A DNA stretch of 64,000 nt from PALSA-188 sp963720075 (GTDB taxonomy: Bacteria > Acidobacteriota > Terriglobia > Terriglobales > Acidobacteriaceae). Position 1 is the first letter of the stretch. The number at the start of each line of letters is the position of its first letter. Where the stretch lies: contig CAVREG010000011.1 of NCBI GenBank assembly GCA_963720075.1, forward strand, positions 1-64,000. The letters run 5' to 3'. The translations under genes and the position numbers were made by a program. This document shows positions 22,483-31,238 of the stretch, one piece after another. The notes below the pieces were generated by a model. That model was not told the DNA's origin, did not search any database, and saw only the letters and a list, made by a program, of their open reading frames with translations.

Positions 22483-25400
22483 ATGTACGTCGAACTTCAC
22501 TCTCGCTCCGCTTTTAGTTTTCTAGAAGGCTCTTCCCTGCCTGCAAATCTGATTGCGGCTTGCGCTAAGTTGAACATGCCGGCAATGGCGCTGCTGGACC
22601 ACGATGGCGTGTACGGCTCGGCGCGTTTTCATGGCGCTGCGACAAAAGCAGGAATCAAAGCCCATGTGGGAGCGGAGATCAGTTGCGAGAATTCAGATTT
22701 TAGATTTCAGATAGCGGATTTAAAAGAGAAACAGCCCAGATTAATCTGCAATCTACAATCTGACATCTACAACTCTTTTCGCCTTCCTCTCCTCGTTTCT
22801 ACTCGCATTGGCTATCAAAATCTCTGCCGCCTGATTACCCAAATGAAGTTGCGTTCAAAGAAAGGGGGAGGCACGGTTCGGCTGGATGAATTACAAGAAC
22901 ATGCGGAAGGTCTCATTTGTTTAACTGGCGGCGATGATGGCCCGCTGGCCGTGACCCTTGCCCATGGCGGCGAAGAGGAAGCCAGGCGATGTTTCGAACG
23001 CTTAATTGCAACTTTTGGACACAAGAATGTTTACGTGGAACTGCAACGGCATTTTCATCGCGGACAGGAAACCCGTAATCACATCGCGATTGATCTGGCT
23101 CGCTCACTCAAGCTCCCGCTTCTTGCCACGAATGACGTTCGTTACGCCCATGCGCGAGAGCGCGAATTGTGCGACGTGTTCACCGCGATTGGGAATCACT
23201 CAACGCTGGCTAATACCGGACGGCTATTGTCACGCAACACCGAACGGCATTTGAAGTCCCCGCAAGAAATGCATGATCTCTTTGCCGATTTGCCGGAAGC
23301 AATCGCGAATACTGTGGAATTATCATCGCGGCTCGAGTTCACGCTGAAAGACCTCGGATATCAATTTCCGAAATATCCAGTTCCCGAAGGCAAAACCATG
23401 ATGTCATTTTTGCGGGAGCGCACCCGTGAAGGTTTTCAGCAGCGATATGGGCGCGCAGCAAGTGATCTTAAAAGCCGTGCCCGACGTCAGGTCGAGCGGG
23501 AATTGATTTTGATCGAGAAGCTCGATCTTGCCGGTTACTTTCTCATCGTTTGGGATTTGGTCCGTTTCTGCCGGGAGCAAAACATACTTGTGCAAGGACG
23601 CGGATCAGCTGCAAACAGCGCCGCATGTTATTCGCTGGGAATCACAGCCGTTGATCCCGTTGGCATGGATCTTCTCTTCGAGCGCTTTCTTTCGGAAGAG
23701 CGCGGCGAGTGGCCGGACATTGACCTTGATCTTCCCAGCGGGGATCAGCGCGAGCGCGTCATTCAATATTTATATAAACGCTACGGCGAACGCGGCGCGG
23801 CAATGACCGCGAACGTCATTACGTATCGCAGCCGGATGGCATCGCGCGAAATGGGGAAGGCGTTAGGTTTTGATCCTGAGACTCTTAACAAAGTTTCTGC
23901 TGCTGTCGCCAATTGGGAATATCGCGATGAGAATGACACGTTCGATCACCGCTTTCGCGACGCTGGTTTAGATCTCAATCATCCTCGACTGCGCAAATAT
24001 TTTGAGCTTTGCGTTGCGGTTCAGGATTTGCCGCGGCACCTCGGCCAACATTCCGGCGGCATGGTCATCTGTCAGGGACAGCTTGATTCGGTTGTGCCGC
24101 TCGAACCTGCGTCCATGCCCGGCCGGGTGGTAGTGCAGTGGGATAAAGACGATTGTCATGATTTGGGAATCATAAAAGTGGATTTACTCGGCCTTGGGAT
24201 GATGGCGGTACTGGAAGATTCGCTTCAGCTCATTCGCGACAATTATGGAGACGAAGTAGATCTTGCGCATCTGCCCGCTGATGATCCCGAAGTTTATTCC
24301 ACGTTGCGAAAAGCCGATACCATTGGCATGTTTCAAATCGAAAGCCGCGCGCAGATGGCCTGCCTTCCGCGCCTCCAGCCACGAACGTTTTACGACATCG
24401 TAGTGCAGGTTGCGATCATTCGTCCCGGGCCGATTGTGGGTCAGATGGTGAATCCTTATTTGCAGCGGCGGCAGGGACGCGAGACCGTCGTCTATCCACA
24501 TCCTTCGCTGGAGCCAGTATTGGCGCGCACTTTGGGGGTTCCACTTTTCCAGGAACAGCTGCTGCGAATGGCGATGATTGCTGCCAACTTTACCGGCGGC
24601 GAGGCCGAAGAACTGCGACGGGCCATGGGATTCAAACGATCCCGAATACGAATGCTGGAAATTGAAGCAAAACTTCGAGCGGGAATGGAACGCAATGGTA
24701 TCTCGCGCGAAGCTCAGGAGCAGATTGTCCTCTCGATCACTTCTTTTGCGCTCTATGGATTTCCTGAATCCCACGCCGCAAGCTTTGCACTAATCGCTTA
24801 TGCCAGCGCTTACTTGAAGTGCCACTATCTCGCGGCATTCACTGCCGCCCTGCTCAACAATCAGCCCATGGGATTTTATCGTCCTGCGACGGTGGTAAAA
24901 GATGCGCAGCGGCACGGGCTGAAAGTTCTGCCGATTGATGTGATGAAGTCTGATTGGTTGTGCACTTTGGAAACAGTTTCGGGTTTCAAGTTTCAAGTTT
25001 CAAAAGCTATAGACTCGAAACCAGAAACAAGAAACTCGAAACCGACTCTTCGCGTTGGTCTTCGCTACGTTCGTGGATTGCGCGAAGAAGCAGCTCAGGC
25101 GCTGGCGAAGCAGCGCAAAATCGCTCCCTTCACCTCCATTCGAGATTTGATCCACCGCGTGCCGGAACTCCGAAAAGATGAGCTGAATACTTTGGCCGAA
25201 ATCGGAGCGTTAAATTCAATCCATTCACCACGTTGCCATCCTGAGCGTAGCGAAGGACCTATGTATCCCGCTGTCCGCGGCGAAATTCATAGGTCCTTCG
25301 GGGCTGAAGCCCCTCAGGATGACAATCAAATAAGTGAAAAACCCCACCGTCGCGATGCTCTCTGGCAGGTGGAGCGTGCCGTTCGCCATTCAGGACCATT

Positions 25401-25863
25401 GCTTGATGAATTATCTGAGCCAGATTCGAAATCGCCATTGCGTGCTATGAATGCAGAAGAGCGATTGGTCGCCGATTTCCGGGGAACTGGAATGACAGTA
25501 GGACCACACCCCATGCAATATCATCGTGCTCAGATGAATAAATTGCGGATTCACAAGGCCAGTGAACTCAGTCATATTCCCAATGGTCAATATTTAAGAA
25601 TTGGCGGGTGTGTGATTGCACGGCAGCGTCCTGGAACCGCCAAAGGCTTTGTATTTTTAAGCCTGGAGGATGAAACCGGAGTTGCCAATGCAATTATCAA
25701 TCCGCAACTTTTTCAGAAGAACCGGCTCTTAATAACTTCCGAGCAATTTCTGATGATAGAAGGAGTTTTGCAAAATCAGGATAATGTGATTTCCGTAAAA
25801 GCCGCGCATATTGGGGCACTTTCCATCACTCAAGCGCCAACCAGTTCCCACGACTTTCATTAG
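22483..25863 (+). CDS. dnaE2: Error-prone DNA polymerase III alpha subunit DnaE2
   Basis: An 1126-residue C-family polymerase for damage-induced mutagenesis. The PHP domain opens with MYVELHSRSAFSFLEGSSLP, and ALLDHDGVYGSARF follows. The polymerase core has GRGSAANSAACYSLGITAVD and the catalytic WPDIDLDLPSGDQRERVIQYL region (quoted in part). The OB domain (YLRIGGCVIARQRPGTAKGF, FVFLSLEDETG) is at the C-terminus. I chose the ATG at 22483 because the 34 upstream codons come from repeat-like sequence. The protein is longer than usual DnaE2 because three dispersed repeats are translated in frame near residues 70-97, 832-854 and 918-947. It is the last gene of the imu operon. Confidence 0.95.
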   Translation: MYVELHSRSAFSFLEGSSLPANLIAACAKLNMPAMALLDHDGVYGSARFHGAATKAGIKAHVGAEISCENSDFRFQIADLKEKQPRLICNLQSDIYNSFRLPLLVSTRIGYQNLCRLITQMKLRSKKGGGTVRLDELQEHAEGLICLTGGDDGPLAVTLAHGGEEEARRCFERLIATFGHKNVYVELQRHFHRGQETRNHIAIDLARSLKLPLLATNDVRYAHARERELCDVFTAIGNHSTLANTGRLLSRNTERHLKSPQEMHDLFADLPEAIANTVELSSRLEFTLKDLGYQFPKYPVPEGKTMMSFLRERTREGFQQRYGRAASDLKSRARRQVERELILIEKLDLAGYFLIVWDLVRFCREQNILVQGRGSAANSAACYSLGITAVDPVGMDLLFERFLSEERGEWPDIDLDLPSGDQRERVIQYLYKRYGERGAAMTANVITYRSRMASREMGKALGFDPETLNKVSAAVANWEYRDENDTFDHRFRDAGLDLNHPRLRKYFELCVAVQDLPRHLGQHSGGMVICQGQLDSVVPLEPASMPGRVVVQWDKDDCHDLGIIKVDLLGLGMMAVLEDSLQLIRDNYGDEVDLAHLPADDPEVYSTLRKADTIGMFQIESRAQMACLPRLQPRTFYDIVVQVAIIRPGPIVGQMVNPYLQRRQGRETVVYPHPSLEPVLARTLGVPLFQEQLLRMAMIAANFTGGEAEELRRAMGFKRSRIRMLEIEAKLRAGMERNGISREAQEQIVLSITSFALYGFPESHAASFALIAYASAYLKCHYLAAFTAALLNNQPMGFYRPATVVKDAQRHGLKVLPIDVMKSDWLCTLETVSGFKFQVSKAIDSKPETRNSKPTLRVGLRYVRGLREEAAQALAKQRKIAPFTSIRDLIHRVPELRKDELNTLAEIGALNSIHSPRCHPERSEGPMYPAVRGEIHRSFGAEAPQDDNQISEKPHRRDALWQVERAVRHSGPLLDELSEPDSKSPLRAMNAEERLVADFRGTGMTVGPHPMQYHRAQMNKLRIHKASELSHIPNGQYLRIGGCVIARQRPGTAKGFVFLSLEDETGVANAIINPQLFQKNRLLITSEQFLMIEGVLQNQDNVISVKAAHIGALSITQAPTSSHDFH
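22690..22772. repeat. CAGATTT-class repeat inside dnaE2
   Basis: ATTCAGATTTTAGATTTCAG at the left and AATCTGCAATCTACAATCTG at the right are inverted AGATT-type units. The translation (NSDFRFQIADLKEKQPRLIC then NLQSDIYNSF) interrupts the usual transition from the PHP domain to RLPLLV. Confidence 0.65.
24976..25043. repeat. GTTTCAAG-class repeat inside dnaE2
   Basis: GGGTTTCAAGTTTCAAGTTT near the left end and GAAACAAGAAACTCGAAACC near the right end are complementary AAAC/GTTT units. The encoded SGFKFQVSKAIDSKPETRNS interrupts the region before the conserved LRVGLRYVRGL. Confidence 0.65.
25235..25323. repeat. HPERSEG-class repeat inside dnaE2
   Basis: CATCCTGAG (25237-25245) and CTCAGGATG (25313-25321) frame complementary arms GAAGGACCTATG and CATAGGTCCTTC. 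The translation includes CHPERSEGP and FGAEAPQDD, the well-known readout of this repeat class. It sits between the conserved LNTLAEIGALN and HRRDALWQVERAV segments. Confidence 0.8.
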
Positions 25864-25868
25864 CTAAC

Positions 25869-27767
25869 TTAACGTACTTTCTTTCTCATAAACAGATCTA
25901 TCCCGAATATCACACTACGTCCCGGCATGATCACCCCTTGAACCTCTTCATACTGTGTATCGCTCAAGTTTGAAAACGCGAGATGTGCGGCGACATGTTG
26001 AAACTCACGGCCAACGTCGGCGTCCCAAACACCGTATGGATCGCTTGAATAGCGGCTGGCCACTCCAATGCGGCTTTTCGCAATTAATTTTCCAGGCAGC
26101 GTTCCCTGCCATGCAACAACGGCATCCGCGACCGGATAATTAAAAAGATAGCGCGATTGAAGGCCATTCAACGCCTGTTGTGCGCCGTAGAGACCGGTGT
26201 ACGAAAAATTAACTTCCTGATTCTGTGGCAAGCGCATTCCGAACGACGTTTCTACTCCTGTAAAGTTTATGCTGTTTATGTTCATGGCCTGATAAGGACC
26301 ATTACTCGCCACGTTTCTTACGTAGTCAATATCATTTTTCTCGCGACGCTCGAAGACCGTGGCTTCTGCTTTGTAGCGGCCCCCCTGATCCCATACCAGT
26401 CCGCCTTCATAGCTCCATGCGGTTTCAGGTTTGAGGTTTGAATTCCCAAGATTCGCCGGATCGCTGTAGTAAAGATCGGTGTACGTAGGCAGACGAAAGG
26501 CGCGGCTGCCGCTGGCTTTCAGCTTCCATCCTGATTTGATCCAGTAACCAGCTGCGACGGTCGGCGCAAACTCGGAATCTCCAGTATCGAAAATCTCTTC
26601 GCGCGCTCCGACAGAAAAAGAAAAACTGCGCCAGGCACGCACATCGTAATCGGCATAAACCGCACCGTGGCTGCGAGCGTGATTCCCCAGGTTGTTGCTT
26701 TCAATGGACTCGTGAAAACCCTCGCCGCCATAAAAAAAGGTGGAATTCTGACCCAGCGACTGCCTTCTGCGAAGCGCACTCTGCCAGCTTTCATCAACAT
26801 GATTGTTTTCGTAAATCGAAGGATTATCACGAATGAGAACAAATTCGTCAGTGTGCCGGCGATAGCCCAAATCGAACTCAGTTTTGTCGCCCAGATCCTG
26901 TTTCAATCCAGCGAACCACGACTTCGTTCGCTCCCACGAATTGAAATTCCCGTAAAACTGGTCCGCTCCGAAGGGTTTGTCTCCGTAACCCAACATTACG
27001 AGCGTGCGGCCAAGCTCTGTCTGGGTGCCGCTGTTGGAAAATACGGTGAGGCTGCGATAGTCGCGATCAGGGCGGAATCCACTGGAGAAATCTCGGGCGA
27101 CGCTCAGTTGTTCGTCGAGTTTGTTTGCGACGAAGGCAGCCGACGCAGTTTCCTGATTGGTTCCGAAATTGCCGATTGCCGAGCCAACGCGAAATTCCGA
27201 GTAGGCGGGTGGCCCAGTAATAAAATTGATCGTTCCCCCTACTGCGTCCGAGCCATAAAACGTAGACCCCGCACCGCGCAGAATTTCGATTCGCTCCAGC
27301 GAATCTGTCGGCAAGGGCAGATCCATATCGTGGTGGCTGCTCTGAACGTCATTCATGCGCAATCCATTCAGTAGCACCAGCGTCTGGGCGAAGGTTGAAC
27401 CGCGAATGGACAGGTCCGCCTGAACTCCATCGGCAGCGCGTGGCTGTAAGTCAACTGAAGGGTCGAGTTGGAGATAATCGGTCCAATGGTTGTAAAGCAA
27501 AGGGTTCTCGCGAGTATTAATGACTGAAACGGAGCGGTCTATTTCATTTACGGGGAGGGGTGCGAATGTGCCAGTCACGACTATGGATTCCTTCCGAGGC
27601 TCGATTTTCTGGGTTTTTCCACACTTCTCCCCTGAGGGCGTTTGACCCTTTGAGCAGCTTGGCTTTGAACCGCCCGCAGAAGCATTTATCGCGCAAAATG
27701 CGCAAATGCTTAAAACTAAAAGGACATTAACAGCCCTCAAGTAACCTCCAGAATCGAAGTTTGCCAT
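25869..27767 (-). CDS. TonB-dependent outer-membrane receptor, BtuB-like
   Basis: A 632-residue receptor with signal peptide (AVNVLLVLSICAFCAINASA), plug domain and a 22-strand-type barrel. In the plug, ESIVVTGTFAPLPVNEIDRS resembles a TonB box, and IRGSTFAQTLVLLNGLRMND, RIEILRGAGSTFYGSDAVGG and TINFITG are classic plug motifs closest to vitamin B12/siderophore receptors. The C-terminus (GRSVIFGIDLFMRKKVR) ends the barrel. Substrate is unproven, and no cobalamin riboswitch or periplasmic binding protein is visible. The 30 codons upstream of the chosen ATG include a hairpin (CCGGATAAG / CTTATTCCGG near 27811-27840), so they are probably leader. Confidence 0.88.
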   Translation of the reverse strand: MANFDSGGYLRAVNVLLVLSICAFCAINASAGGSKPSCSKGQTPSGEKCGKTQKIEPRKESIVVTGTFAPLPVNEIDRSVSVINTRENPLLYNHWTDYLQLDPSVDLQPRAADGVQADLSIRGSTFAQTLVLLNGLRMNDVQSSHHDMDLPLPTDSLERIEILRGAGSTFYGSDAVGGTINFITGPPAYSEFRVGSAIGNFGTNQETASAAFVANKLDEQLSVARDFSSGFRPDRDYRSLTVFSNSGTQTELGRTLVMLGYGDKPFGADQFYGNFNSWERTKSWFAGLKQDLGDKTEFDLGYRRHTDEFVLIRDNPSIYENNHVDESWQSALRRRQSLGQNSTFFYGGEGFHESIESNNLGNHARSHGAVYADYDVRAWRSFSFSVGAREEIFDTGDSEFAPTVAAGYWIKSGWKLKASGSRAFRLPTYTDLYYSDPANLGNSNLKPETAWSYEGGLVWDQGGRYKAEATVFERREKNDIDYVRNVASNGPYQAMNINSINFTGVETSFGMRLPQNQEVNFSYTGLYGAQQALNGLQSRYLFNYPVADAVVAWQGTLPGKLIAKSRIGVASRYSSDPYGVWDADVGREFQHVAAHLAFSNLSDTQYEEVQGVIMPGRSVIFGIDLFMRKKVR

Positions 27768-27906
27768 CTCGACCGATTTCCCGATTGAGTTCACACGGAA
27801 AAAGCGTTCCTCCGGATAAGTTTTTTTCTTATTCCGGGGGTACACATTCACAGGCAATTCGGTCTATGATTAATACATCATCCGCTGAATTTTGTATCCC
27901 AATTGG

Positions 27907-27923
27907 ATCGGCACGCTGCCGAT
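27907..27923. promoter_or_regulatory. Palindrome in divergent intergenic region
   Basis: ATCGGCA-CGC-TGCCGAT is a perfect 7-bp inverted repeat midway between the TonB-dependent receptor and the divergent DUF2934 gene. It is a candidate operator for either. The 3-bp loop makes an RNA hairpin less likely. Confidence 0.45.
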
Positions 27924-27980
27924 GATCAATTCATTCATCCAGTGTTCGAATGAACCTGGCATTCGTAAGGAGTGACTAAG

Positions 27981-28253
27981 ATGGCAAGAAAATCCCCCCG
28001 TTCCGCCAATGCAACCGACAAACAAGTAATCACCATGCCGGAAACCAGTCCGGTGCCGCAGATCAAAAAGAACCCGTCTCCTGTAAGCACAATTTCTGCG
28101 AATTCTTCGACGGATGTGGAAGCCAGGATCCGCCAGCGCGCTTACGAATTATATGTGGAGCGAGGCTACGCGGTCGGCTTTGACGAAGCAGACTGGCTCA
28201 GGGCCGAGCGCGAGGTGCTAAGCCGCCCCGGCGTCCGGCAGCAGAGCGCCTGA
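27981..28253 (+). CDS. DUF2934 protein
   Basis: A 90-residue protein. The last 45 residues (VEARIRQRAYELYVERGYAV, DEADWLRAEREVL) match DUF2934, a short helical domain of unknown function common in Acidobacteria and some Proteobacteria. The N-terminal half is Ser/Thr/Pro-rich and probably disordered. I chose the ATG after an AAGGAG Shine-Dalgarno. A GTG three codons earlier is possible. It is followed 150 bp later by the ccm operon but is probably separate. Confidence 0.82.
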   Translation: MARKSPRSANATDKQVITMPETSPVPQIKKNPSPVSTISANSSTDVEARIRQRAYELYVERGYAVGFDEADWLRAEREVLSRPGVRQQSA

Positions 28254-28404
28254 AGCTAATTCCATTCGGTCAGTCGCGGGCGTGATCCTCCTCTCTCTCG
28301 CCTGAACATCTGTGCTCGAACACGTCTTCTCGCGGGAAGAATAATTCGACCTCTTAGTTGCCTGAGTGCGTCTTTTCTGAAAAAATACGTGAGGATCATC
28401 CTTC

Positions 28405-30423
28405 ATGTCCCAAATCGGTAGTTTTGCGCTGCTGCTCGCCTTGGCCCTCGCTGGATATAGTTTTCTAGCCGGTGCCTTGTCCCTGGTGCTGAAAGGGACT
28501 GGTTCTGAGCGCCTGGGAGAAACCGCGCGACGGGCGGGCATCGCGACATTTGCCCTCGTGTTTCTCGCCGCAGCCGTATTGGTTGCCGCCGCTTTCAGCA
28601 ACGATTTTTCCATCGCTTATATCTACCATCACAGCAACCGGGATTTGCCGGGCCCTTATAAGTTTGCGACTCTTTGGTCCGGGCAAGAGGGATCGCTTCT
28701 TTTCTGGTCGCTGCTTCTTTCCGCTTATGGCCTGGTTTTGCGGCTGCGCCATAAAACCGACAGACGCTTATTTGCCCACGCGTCCGTGATCATTGCCGCA
28801 GTTCAGGTTTTCTTCCTCCTGCTGATGAATTTCGCGGCCAATCCGTTTGGGATCATGCAGGGAGCGTTGCCAGCCGACGGCGCCGGGCTGAATCCCTTAT
28901 TGCAATATCCGGAAATGGTGATCCATCCTCCCATGCTTTATCTGGGGTATGTGGGATTCACCGTGCCTTTTGCATTTGCCTTGGGAGCGCTGATTATGCG
29001 TTACCCCGGCGAAAAATGGATTCACATCACCCGCCGCTGGACGATGGTGACGTGGATTTTCCTAACCTGCGGAATTTTTCTAGGTGCGCATTGGGCTTAT
29101 TCAGTACTGGGCTGGGGCGGCTATTGGGGATGGGACCCAGTGGAGAACGCGTCGCTCATGCCCTGGCTCACCGGAACGGCGTTCCTGCATTCCGTCATGA
29201 TGCAGGAAAAGCGCGGCATGCTGAAGACCTGGAACGTATGGCTGATTTTCATTACGTTCATGCTTTCGATCTTCGGCACGTTACTGACCCGGAGCGGCCT
29301 GGTCAGCTCGGTGCATGCATTCGCTCAATCTTCCATTGGCGATTGGTTCGTCATATTTCTGGCGATCATATTTGTCACGTGTTTAATTTTCTATGTAAAG
29401 AACCGCTCGCATTTGCGAAGTGAGCACAAATTGGAATCTCTGATCTCACGGGAATCGAGTTTTCTATTCAACAATCTTCTCTTGTTGGTGGCATGTTTTA
29501 CCGTTCTGTGGGGAACGCTCTTCCCGAAGCTTTCAGAATTAGTAAACGGGACGAAAGTCACAGTAGGACCTCCATTTTTCAATCGCGTGAACATTCCGGT
29601 GGCGTTGCTTCTTTTATTGCTCACCGCTCTCGGACCGCTTCTTGCCTGGCGCAAAACTTCCCTCGAAAGCCTGAAACGTAATTTTCGCTGGCCCGCTCTT
29701 GGTGCGCTCGCGACAGGTGTCTTGCTTATCGCCTTTGGCATGAAGCCGTGGCGGGACATTTCTTACGTCTATTCGCTAATGACCATCATGCTTTCAGTGT
29801 TGGTAGGACTTACGGTGATCTCGGAGTTCATCCGCGGCGGACGCGTGATCAGCCGCCACACTGGCCAAAACCTGCTGGCTTCGATTGTGCATCTGGCCCA
29901 TCGAAATACGCGCCGTTACGGCGGCTACATCGTTCACTTTGGCGTAATCGTCATCATGATCGGATTTGCCGGCTCAGCCTTCAATCAGGACAAAGAAAAA
30001 GAAATGAGCTTTGGCGACAAAATGACCATTGGCCCCTACACCCTGGTTTGCCAGTCATTCACGCAAGAAGACAATCCGAATTACGGAAGCGAATGGGCAA
30101 TTCTTCAGGTTTTCAAGGGTGGGAAGCAGATTGACACGCTGTATCCGGAACGCAGATTTTTCAAGGCAAGCCAACAGAATTCCACTATTGTTGCCAATCG
30201 CTCGACTCTTAAAGAAGATCTTTACGTCGTCTATGAAGGTCAGAATCCGGATACCGGACGTCCAATTATCAAGGCTCACTTAAATCCGCTTGTCATGTGG
30301 ATTTGGATTGGTGTCTGGGTCATGATCATCGGAACAGTGGTTGCGCTGATCCCAAATTCTGTTCCCGTGCGCGTACCAGTCCAGGCGCGATTGGAAACCG
30401 CGCCGGTGGGAGCTGGGGATTGA
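28405..30423 (+). CDS. ccmF: Cytochrome c haem lyase subunit CcmF
   Basis: A 672-residue polytopic membrane protein of System I cytochrome c maturation, which transfers haem from CcmE to apocytochrome. The WWD-type haem-handling motif is clear (GWGGYWGWDPVENASLMPWL), as are LLFWSLLLSAYGLV, VIHPPMLYLGYVGFTVPFAF and TMLTRSG-like LLTRSGLVSSVHAFAQS. A large soluble loop near the C-terminus (MTIGPYTLVCQSFTQEDNPN) precedes the last helix. It overlaps ccmH by one base (TGATG), so the two are translationally coupled. No ccmE, ccmG or ccmABC is in the window. Confidence 0.95.
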   Translation: MSQIGSFALLLALALAGYSFLAGALSLVLKGTGSERLGETARRAGIATFALVFLAAAVLVAAAFSNDFSIAYIYHHSNRDLPGPYKFATLWSGQEGSLLFWSLLLSAYGLVLRLRHKTDRRLFAHASVIIAAVQVFFLLLMNFAANPFGIMQGALPADGAGLNPLLQYPEMVIHPPMLYLGYVGFTVPFAFALGALIMRYPGEKWIHITRRWTMVTWIFLTCGIFLGAHWAYSVLGWGGYWGWDPVENASLMPWLTGTAFLHSVMMQEKRGMLKTWNVWLIFITFMLSIFGTLLTRSGLVSSVHAFAQSSIGDWFVIFLAIIFVTCLIFYVKNRSHLRSEHKLESLISRESSFLFNNLLLLVACFTVLWGTLFPKLSELVNGTKVTVGPPFFNRVNIPVALLLLLLTALGPLLAWRKTSLESLKRNFRWPALGALATGVLLIAFGMKPWRDISYVYSLMTIMLSVLVGLTVISEFIRGGRVISRHTGQNLLASIVHLAHRNTRRYGGYIVHFGVIVIMIGFAGSAFNQDKEKEMSFGDKMTIGPYTLVCQSFTQEDNPNYGSEWAILQVFKGGKQIDTLYPERRFFKASQQNSTIVANRSTLKEDLYVVYEGQNPDTGRPIIKAHLNPLVMWIWIGVWVMIIGTVVALIPNSVPVRVPVQARLETAPVGAGD

Positions 30424-30932
30424 TGGCGCGTATTTTTCTCAATCCCGCCATAAAAAAGATAGTAAAACGTTCCGTCCAGCTTGCCTCGCTTTCGGTCCTG
30501 CTTCTGGTTTTTATCGGCGCAGGGGACGAATCTGCGCGATTCAACGATCTCGGCCACCGCATGATGTGTGTCTGCGGTTGCAATCAAATTCTTTTGGAAT
30601 GTAATCATGTCGGATGCTCCTACTCAACCCGCATGAGAAATGAACTGGCGGCTGCGCTTGACCGTGGCGACAACGACGATCTGGTCTTGCAATCTTTTGT
30701 GCAAAAATACGGGACTGTCGTGATCGCCGCCCCCACCACGAAAGGCTTCAACCGCGTGGCCTGGATCATGCCATACTTGGCGCTGGTTCTCGGAATAGGC
30801 GGCGTCGTGCTGATTGTTCGAACATGGAAAGGACGCCCGTTGCTTCTATCTGCAGGGGCTGTCCAACCAGTAGCTGGACCTGAGCTTGACCGCTTTCGCG
30901 ACCAAGCGAGGAAAGATACCGGAGACATATGA
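30423..30932 (+). CDS. ccmH: CcmH-type apocytochrome thiol reductant
   Basis: A 169-residue membrane protein of cytochrome c maturation that keeps the apocytochrome CxxCH cysteines reduced and presents the polypeptide to CcmF. An N-terminal hydrophobic segment (LASLSVLLLVFIGAG) is followed by MMCVCGCNQILLECNHVGCS, in which CVCGCNQ occupies the usual LRCxxCQN position. Two further Cys residues follow. The helical region and a second transmembrane helix (WIMPYLALVLGIGGVVLIV) complete the protein. It overlaps the next gene by an ATGA. Confidence 0.9.
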   Translation: MARIFLNPAIKKIVKRSVQLASLSVLLLVFIGAGDESARFNDLGHRMMCVCGCNQILLECNHVGCSYSTRMRNELAAALDRGDNDDLVLQSFVQKYGTVVIAAPTTKGFNRVAWIMPYLALVLGIGGVVLIVRTWKGRPLLLSAGAVQPVAGPELDRFRDQARKDTGDI

Positions 30933-31234
30933 TTCTTCTCGCCTGTCTGCTGGTTACTGCCGGAACGCTTATCTACGTGTTCTATTTGCCCGGAACTCTT
31001 CAGCTTGGTCCAGAGAAGACGCGGATCTCGTACCTTCTGGAGCGCAAGGAAGTTGTTTACGAGAACCTGCGCGATCTGAATTTCGAATTTAAAGCTGGCA
31101 AATTTCCTGAGGCTGACTATCAGGCGATGAAGAATTCGCTGGAAGAAGAGGCGGCCGCTCTGTTATCAGAGATTTCACGGATCGAAGAAACCGGCCGGGT
31201 TCCCGCCTTTCGCTCGCCGGGAAAAAGGAATTGA
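30929..31234 (+). CDS. CcmI-like small membrane protein
   Basis: A 101-residue protein with one N-terminal transmembrane helix (ILLACLLVTAGTLIYVFYL). A helical cytoplasmic or periplasmic segment follows (RKEVVYENLRDLNFEFKAGK, PEADYQAMKNSLEEEAAALL), resembling the first part of CcmI or other cytochrome-biogenesis accessory proteins. The 4-bp overlap with ccmH and the position inside the ccm operon support a role in the same process. It is too short for the TPR half of CcmI. Confidence 0.7.
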   Translation: MILLACLLVTAGTLIYVFYLPGTLQLGPEKTRISYLLERKEVVYENLRDLNFEFKAGKFPEADYQAMKNSLEEEAAALLSEISRIEETGRVPAFRSPGKRN

Positions 31235-31238
31235 GGTT

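Noticed and set aside
27768..27971. Cobalamin riboswitch upstream of the BtuB-like receptor
   Set aside because: I looked for B12-box-like sequence on the minus strand and saw none. Only short palindromes and a simple hairpin are present.
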